Shown: piece by piece, positions 62,501 through 64,000 of the stretch | How the letters are laid out: every line of letters begins with the position of its first letter | Numbering within the stretch: position 1 is the stretch's first letter | Assembly (NCBI RefSeq): GCF_040530035.1 | Contig: NZ_JBEWCD010000002.1 | Span: forward strand, 2,027,792-2,091,791 | Origin: Roseibium sp. HPY-6 | GTDB taxonomy: Bacteria > Pseudomonadota > Alphaproteobacteria > Rhizobiales > Stappiaceae | DNA length: 64,000 nt | Direction: 5' to 3' | Translations under genes and position numbers: made by a program | Notes under the pieces: model-generated | What the model was told of the DNA's origin: nothing | What the model saw: the letters and a program-made list of their open reading frames with translations, nothing else | Databases searched by the model: none

Positions 62501-64000
62501 TCAGCTTCATAACGACAGAAGAGTTGAACGCTGAGCCATATGCCGCCCGGGATCTTGCAACGAACGCGATTGAAAAGGTTGGTGGGAGCAACACAGCCTA
62601 TGACCGTGGCGCTTATTCAGAAGAAGGGTTTGTTGGCGCTGGGGTCTTGACCACGACGGCTGTCGCAACCAACAAAAACGTGTTCCTGGGTTTGTCTGCT
62701 GAGCCTGGTGATATGGGCTATCAGTCCATCGATTATAAGATCTTTCAAACCGTTCATGGCACTTTCCGGGTCTATGAGCGTGGCGTGAATAAAGGTGAGT
62801 TTGGCAATTATCATGTTGGCGATGAGCTAAGTATCGAGCGTCTCGCAGACGGCACGCTCCAGTATCTGCGTAATGGAGAGGTCTTCTATACCAGCACGCT
62901 TCTATCCGACGTCACTACGACGCTTTATGCGGATGCGAGCTTTTTCTCCCATGGCAGTCGTTTGGGCGATACTTACTTGCAGACTGGCACCAGTTCGAAA
63001 GATCTTGTCACCTGGGTTGCAAATGCTGATCTGTCGATCGCCGATGATGTCGGCGTCGTCACACAAACATACCAGGACCTGAATGGCGACGGTGTGGTCG
63101 ATGCTATTCTGTCGTCAGAGGACGGTTCGATCTGGACGCGACTGGGTGATGGCCAAGGCGGGTTCGGTGAGGCGCAGGCGCAGGGCAAGGATCTTGCGAC
63201 GAATGTCTTGGAAAAGTCCGGTGGCGGCAGTAGCGCCTATAATCGTGGCGCTTACTCTGAAGAAAGCTTCACCGGTTCAGGTGTGCTGACTTCGACGGTG
63301 GTTCAAGCGAATAAGCATCTGATGTTCGGATTGTCCGAAGACGGGCGTCTTTCCGACCACTTGTCGATCGACTATGCCATTCAACTTAAAAATACCGGCG
63401 CCCTTAATGTCTGGGAAAAGGGTGTCAATGTTGGCACGTTCGGCACTTACCATGTAGGTGACGAGCTGAGTGTTGAGCGTCTTGCGGACGGCACGGTTCA
63501 GTATCTGCAAAACGGTGTTGTCGTCTACACCAGCGCAGCTCACTCTGACCCGTCTACCGCTTTACAGGCGGATGCTACTTTCCTTACGGAGGGAGGGCGG
63601 CTTGGCGACACCGTTCTTCAGTCTGGTACTGACACAGCAGCTCTTGTCACTTGGGTTCGTGATTCAGATTTAGCGCTCGTTGGGGCATCGGCCCCAGTCG
63701 CGACCACCTACGAGGACCTGAACGGTGACGGCGTTGTCGATGCGGTTCTTGCCGCAGACGACGGCTCGATCTGGACGCGACTGGGTGATGGCCAGGGCGG
63801 GTTCGGTGAGGCTCAGGCGCAGGGCAGGGATCTTGCGACGAATGTCTTGGAAAAGTCCGGTGGCGGCAGTAGCGCCTATAATCGTGGCGCTTACTCTGAA
63901 GAAAGCTTCACCGGTTCAGGTGTGCTGACTTCGACGGTGGTTCAAGCGAATAAGCATCTGATGTTCGGATTGTCCGAAGACGGGCGTCTTTCCGACCACT
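53566..64000 (+). CDS. Giant multidomain secreted protein with Hint, Ca-binding repeats and RTX (partial)
   Basis: The frame is open for at least 3,478 codons and leaves the window. Order: residues 1-200, possible papain-like fold with Cys129 in GKTCVEFAEHVYG; a Pro- and then Gly/Ser/Tyr-rich linker (about 200-445); a Hint domain 446-572 (GCFVAGTPVSMADG, TTPEHPFLLADG, ending FRVHN); an LDLDDNG/NGDG calcium segment; about 22 repeats of about 58 residues with D-x-D-G-D motifs; DUF4214 (about residues 2150-2270); RTX nonapeptides near 60,580, 61,310 and 62,130; then 213-residue repeats with a VCBS-like unit. RTX suggests type I secretion. +1 of Hint is Ile, so cleavage is likelier than splicing. 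Confidence 0.85.
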   Translation, partial: MSDYYLRFNIIHNPFQFGGIDFHFTAPGHANMTLGSRVDSREELIVGANVRDPRDYGLGGILSELGDKREGIIQREEGQLTFNSDQTPRNHISREVPINKETYETLHGYFTDLINDKHRFNYALDGKTCVEFAEHVYGLTGHPGALGNLFSYEDRYQSVVAGHPIWSKVNNFPLPSPEISGVNFDETTGLFSPIGDVLPGEPIYVPLGPIPNHIPDISTLFGLPPFQPIGSPPIQPRSSSGGVELQDIDPGSRAGAIAREQGLYSKNNSVPPLAGRDEYYGGGVEQQLLQETSKSAASTYFGTDYYGEGFRGLSGSTGYGAASSGSVRNPGAAQSRSDAGVDPSFGYFGGYGPGDGSIAPGSGGGSSTGSAPPAPRSKPSNSGGSDGGNSGNDNYSGGRSNPSAPSNNNGGSSGGYQGSYDSGYSGGGGYGYSGGNEGSFSDNLGCFVAGTPVSMADGSSKPIEQIQLEDKVLAFDGFGPLAPAEVTDLFVHGKRKVIDVDGVLTTPEHPFLLADGSFQPIGSLSAGAQIVRADGSLHTIEKISDVEGVHTVYNFTVENKHTYIAGGFRVHNIKPIILDLDDNGIKVTRLDQSSVFLDTGGEGLDHRTAWAAAGDAVLYFDPDGRNEITEKRQFVFTEWDPTATSDLEALASVFDTNGDGVLDAGDDDFSKFKLMVTLADGSIVSKTLAELGITALDLTADATNIELSDGSVITGKTTFTRSDGTTGTVGDMLLASEAQGHRVEQVETTDSSGNRVLTSTAYAADGSKAYEIHSVTSPDGLNITNRYDDNGDGVVDRIQTIVTVVNPDQSRTETETNLSGSNAATAVLETRIVTTTSEDAGTGDKIETIERDLMGGGWYDQREVRTEHADGSWTIVVSDLAQDGSVITSRSETVTSDGLVRTDGTDSDGDGLDDTIVTHTVTVHADDSRTETVATTNRDGSLRAGVQEDVSADGRTKTILRDLDGDGDDDIREEHVITVASDGATSSTLKIYNDDDSLRSETKTTQSDDALTKTTELDQDGDTVFEVKTHEVTVIGADGSRETTVTVTNHNNSLRSMTKETLGADKVSSTTWVDLNRNGSFESTDLVSSVVVDNTTLERIREEYTRNADGSVNATTTSTTSSDGLTRTVTTDLDGDNDTDLEVLDVTVLNGDGSSTRTVTTSNQNGSLRTKSEVVTSADGLTTTTRTDVDGDNVFEEKSVDTRVLETDGGTTRTTSSYAGNETTLLSQTTVHDSADRRVQTVTIDRDGDGNTDNLSVRSEGTDGAVTLTETVTSNDGTVLGRTVTGTSANGLVVETATDLDGDLVDDVTTTSTTVLSANGSRTTTTRAENADDTLRSQTVVEISDDGLKTTTLIDRDGDEVDERKVIETRVLENTGYTTTTLDNWSSNDTLLSRTRTEVSDDGLETVVRTDADGDQGVNWDLVETTTTTLGLDGSTETVVRLEALDGLRSESTRKVIDHTSQEMIATGIVQTVTTDVDVNGDENYDTKTRTTVAIDGEVITLTEQLAEDTSLQSQVQTVTSANGLETTASTDGDGDGTFETEVKTTRVLNGDGSETVTTDLLGNEGTLWSRTVATTGDDGLSSTLEENIDGIGASDRTTSRQTVIAQDGTVTSTTDVHAQDGSLIEQSIETASGDGRTTTMTVDRDGDGQNDEDMVTTVGDDGVTTTTSSYFAGSGALLARMVATESGNGLTRTMAYDLDGDGSNDRTVSDATVLGSNGSRTRTFERRDGAGVLLAKEEVVTSDDGLGSTVSLDLDGDETFETKTTLSTSFAADGETLETWETRDAANALTAFQTRTTSGNGLVVTQSTDFDADNHADRINSIQLGAAGGSTETDSYFGSGGTLLRSSGTVVTANGRTVTSTIDRDGDESDDLEIVTQIDLSRTETVTYTDKADDGSPEAIITQTTSANGTVQSYAFDIDGDGTADITRVTTMSYDAAGNEISTFEERNAAGRLEFASTTTTSTNGLTSETVVDSDGDGEADNTEKTITTLNADGSTTMNSTDWFDTGNMRSSFEETVSADGRTVTRSYDLDGDTAVDKTFVSIVAADGSVTVTETAIGDKDTDTKSAVTTTSSDGLLTTIHRDGVTQTISRSPVENGSYSWDNGVTSTTRDTHVVVTHMVDGLGLETWEMRETLGGTTTVTTQTFDAQAKDRLLAEAARIYDAVLDRDMDLSEVEVLVQYASSGQLDRVALSDALLTSNEYMIRYEALSDAGFVARLYHNTLGREPSLDELESHVSNLTSGTATRAEISAALAESAEHLVVGNGHTATNNQDVFLMDLEKEDPLQVSFDGGPVEIEAKDADILIGSAAGETLNGAGYDAIYGRDGNDTLNGAVESTVLVGGAGDDTLKGQDENDVLAGGTGDDRLEGWDGGDTYFYERGDGNDTIIEASPPPPAPAPPEPPKLSLVSGGASYYTPYNPPTRSGTGAYLSYNVTKPKAAIFDSNRTILVATSVPEASSPSAQQYIAETTPIDVISFGTGIQIDDVKFDLVGSDLVLDFYSESTADAAEAAAAGLAPLQGSITVKHWSASYDNRIDLLSFDNGDVYWVEHLTAFSDDAAGTGTLNGGSANEWLSGLEGDDLIKGGAGHDLILGGDGNDTLEGQDGHDVLLGGEGNDVLLGGDGNDFLDAGKGDAGLGWQKLEGGQGDDEFSIKRDHGRVSITELINGDEDIVTFADLNIKDVTISTYDYSTDTDNPLGATSETEPDALVLSWNKDGASGELWLNDLGQHVERIAFADGSVIKSISENQDGGFDLTGTDEDDVITGTAGNDKIVGGEGQDTVLAGDGDDEVHYGLGDRFWTAGGNSRDVGGAGTDTLVVEAGSGFITDELSALGFEVFNGAELNDRVTGEFDTIDYHLDGGAGNDVLIGSGGSDTLVGGEGDDILEAGAGVAGKTQSADGGSGDDTYVIRPETSYLWITEDADPATGGNDILQFIDIAEDQLEIEIVDDPLLGLFTQVSWGDAANGKWVRFTGTSIPVERFSFITTEELNAEPYAARDLATNAIEKVGGSNTAYDRGAYSEEGFVGAGVLTTTAVATNKNVFLGLSAEPGDMGYQSIDYKIFQTVHGTFRVYERGVNKGEFGNYHVGDELSIERLADGTLQYLRNGEVFYTSTLLSDVTTTLYADASFFSHGSRLGDTYLQTGTSSKDLVTWVANADLSIADDVGVVTQTYQDLNGDGVVDAILSSEDGSIWTRLGDGQGGFGEAQAQGKDLATNVLEKSGGGSSAYNRGAYSEESFTGSGVLTSTVVQANKHLMFGLSEDGRLSDHLSIDYAIQLKNTGALNVWEKGVNVGTFGTYHVGDELSVERLADGTVQYLQNGVVVYTSAAHSDPSTALQADATFLTEGGRLGDTVLQSGTDTAALVTWVRDSDLALVGASAPVATTYEDLNGDGVVDAVLAADDGSIWTRLGDGQGGFGEAQAQGRDLATNVLEKSGGGSSAYNRGAYSEESFTGSGVLTSTVVQANKHLMFGLSEDGRLSDH
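54901..55281 (+). other. Hint (intein/hedgehog-type) autoprocessing domain within the giant gene
   Basis: Residues 446-572. Cys446 is the first residue of block A (CFVAGTPVSMADGSSKPIEQ), block B has the T-x-x-H motif (TTPEHPFL), and blocks F/G read NFTVENKHTYIAGGFRVHN, ending in His-Asn. All residues needed for N-S acyl shift and Asn cyclisation are present; the next residue is Ile instead of Ser, Thr or Cys, which argues against splicing. Confidence 0.88.
55900..59700 (+). repeat. About 22 degenerate tandem repeats with DxDGD calcium-like loops
   Basis: The translated segment repeats a pattern of about 58 residues: a D-x-D-G-D-x-x-x-D loop, a strand ending in a TTT-rich run, a (N/D)GS turn, a LRS or LRT strand and a SADGL-type turn. 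DNA copies have diverged greatly, so repeats are old compared with the 639-bp set. Confidence 0.75.
62552..64000 (+). repeat. 639-bp tandem repeats (213 residues), copies 2 and 3 nearly identical
   Basis: Units start at 62552, 63191 and 63830, exactly 639 bases apart; the third leaves the window. Copies 2 and 3 are identical over the whole 171 bases that can be compared; copy 1 is diverged. Each unit ends in a VCBS/FG-GAP-like segment (DLNGDGVVDA, then RLGDGQGGFGEAQAQG). Confidence 0.92.

Noticed and set aside
1..64000. CRISPR arrays, rRNA genes, complete insertion sequences
   Set aside because: No regularly spaced short repeats, no rRNA sequence and no transposase were seen; the only repeat sets are protein repeats, att/arm sites and one MITE.

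Overview
The window is chromosomal DNA from a marine-type alphaproteobacterium, most likely the Rhizobiales/Stappiaceae (Roseibium/Labrenzia-like). This rests on the moderately high G+C core genes, the GatB, SoxR and FliK/FlhB-like sequences, the DUF6455 and YjhX small proteins and the S6 tail style. It is an inference from protein resemblance; no search was run.

Bases 1-18,800 are mainly ordinary core genome: the end of an HlyD-like protein, a cupin, a SoxR/VOC divergon with a perfect SoxR box, a YjhX toxin-family gene, small conserved proteins, fliK with an FlhB-tail protein, a Sel1 protein, gatB, GFA and LysE proteins, an amino-acid ABC transporter behind a canonical sigma-54 promoter, a GT39-type glycosyltransferase, a GNAT enzyme and an alpha/beta hydrolase. 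Bases 17,800-25,100 form an orphan type VI secretion neighbourhood: a cell-wall peptidase-like protein, a 268-bp MITE, a giant BTAD/ATPase/TPR regulator, divergent hcp and an unknown 426-residue protein. A two-block DNA element near the regulator/hcp promoters recurs before a homocysteine-methyltransferase gene, so it may be an operator. Bases 25,200-31,500 carry metabolic genes and a secreted di-haem peroxidase cluster.

Bases 32,506-51,816 are an integrative mobilizable element in the 3' end of tRNA-Ser(GCU), bounded by a 19-bp direct repeat. It has a tyrosine integrase with paired arm-type sites on both ends, a rolling-circle-like Rep, a MobC-like protein, a relaxase with a second gene nested inside it in another frame, and unknown membrane proteins. 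No type IV secretion genes are seen. Its cargo is one compact leftward gene set: hsdR, hsdS, a PrrC-like anticodon nuclease, hsdM, then a paralogue of ribosomal protein S6 translationally coupled to a two-helix membrane protein. The S6-membrane pair attached to a PrrC restriction locus is the best candidate here for an undescribed system.

Bases 51,817-64,000 begin with a truncated acetyltransferase gene that runs into very AT-rich DNA. A small membrane protein then overlaps the start of a giant open frame (at least 3,478 codons, running off the window). That protein has an AT-rich, possibly papain-like N-terminal domain, a Gly/Ser linker, a complete Hint (intein/hedgehog) domain, about 22 Ca-binding-like repeats, DUF4214, RTX nonapeptides and near-identical 639-bp repeats. 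The composition break lies just before the Hint domain, which suggests exchange of the N-terminal module.
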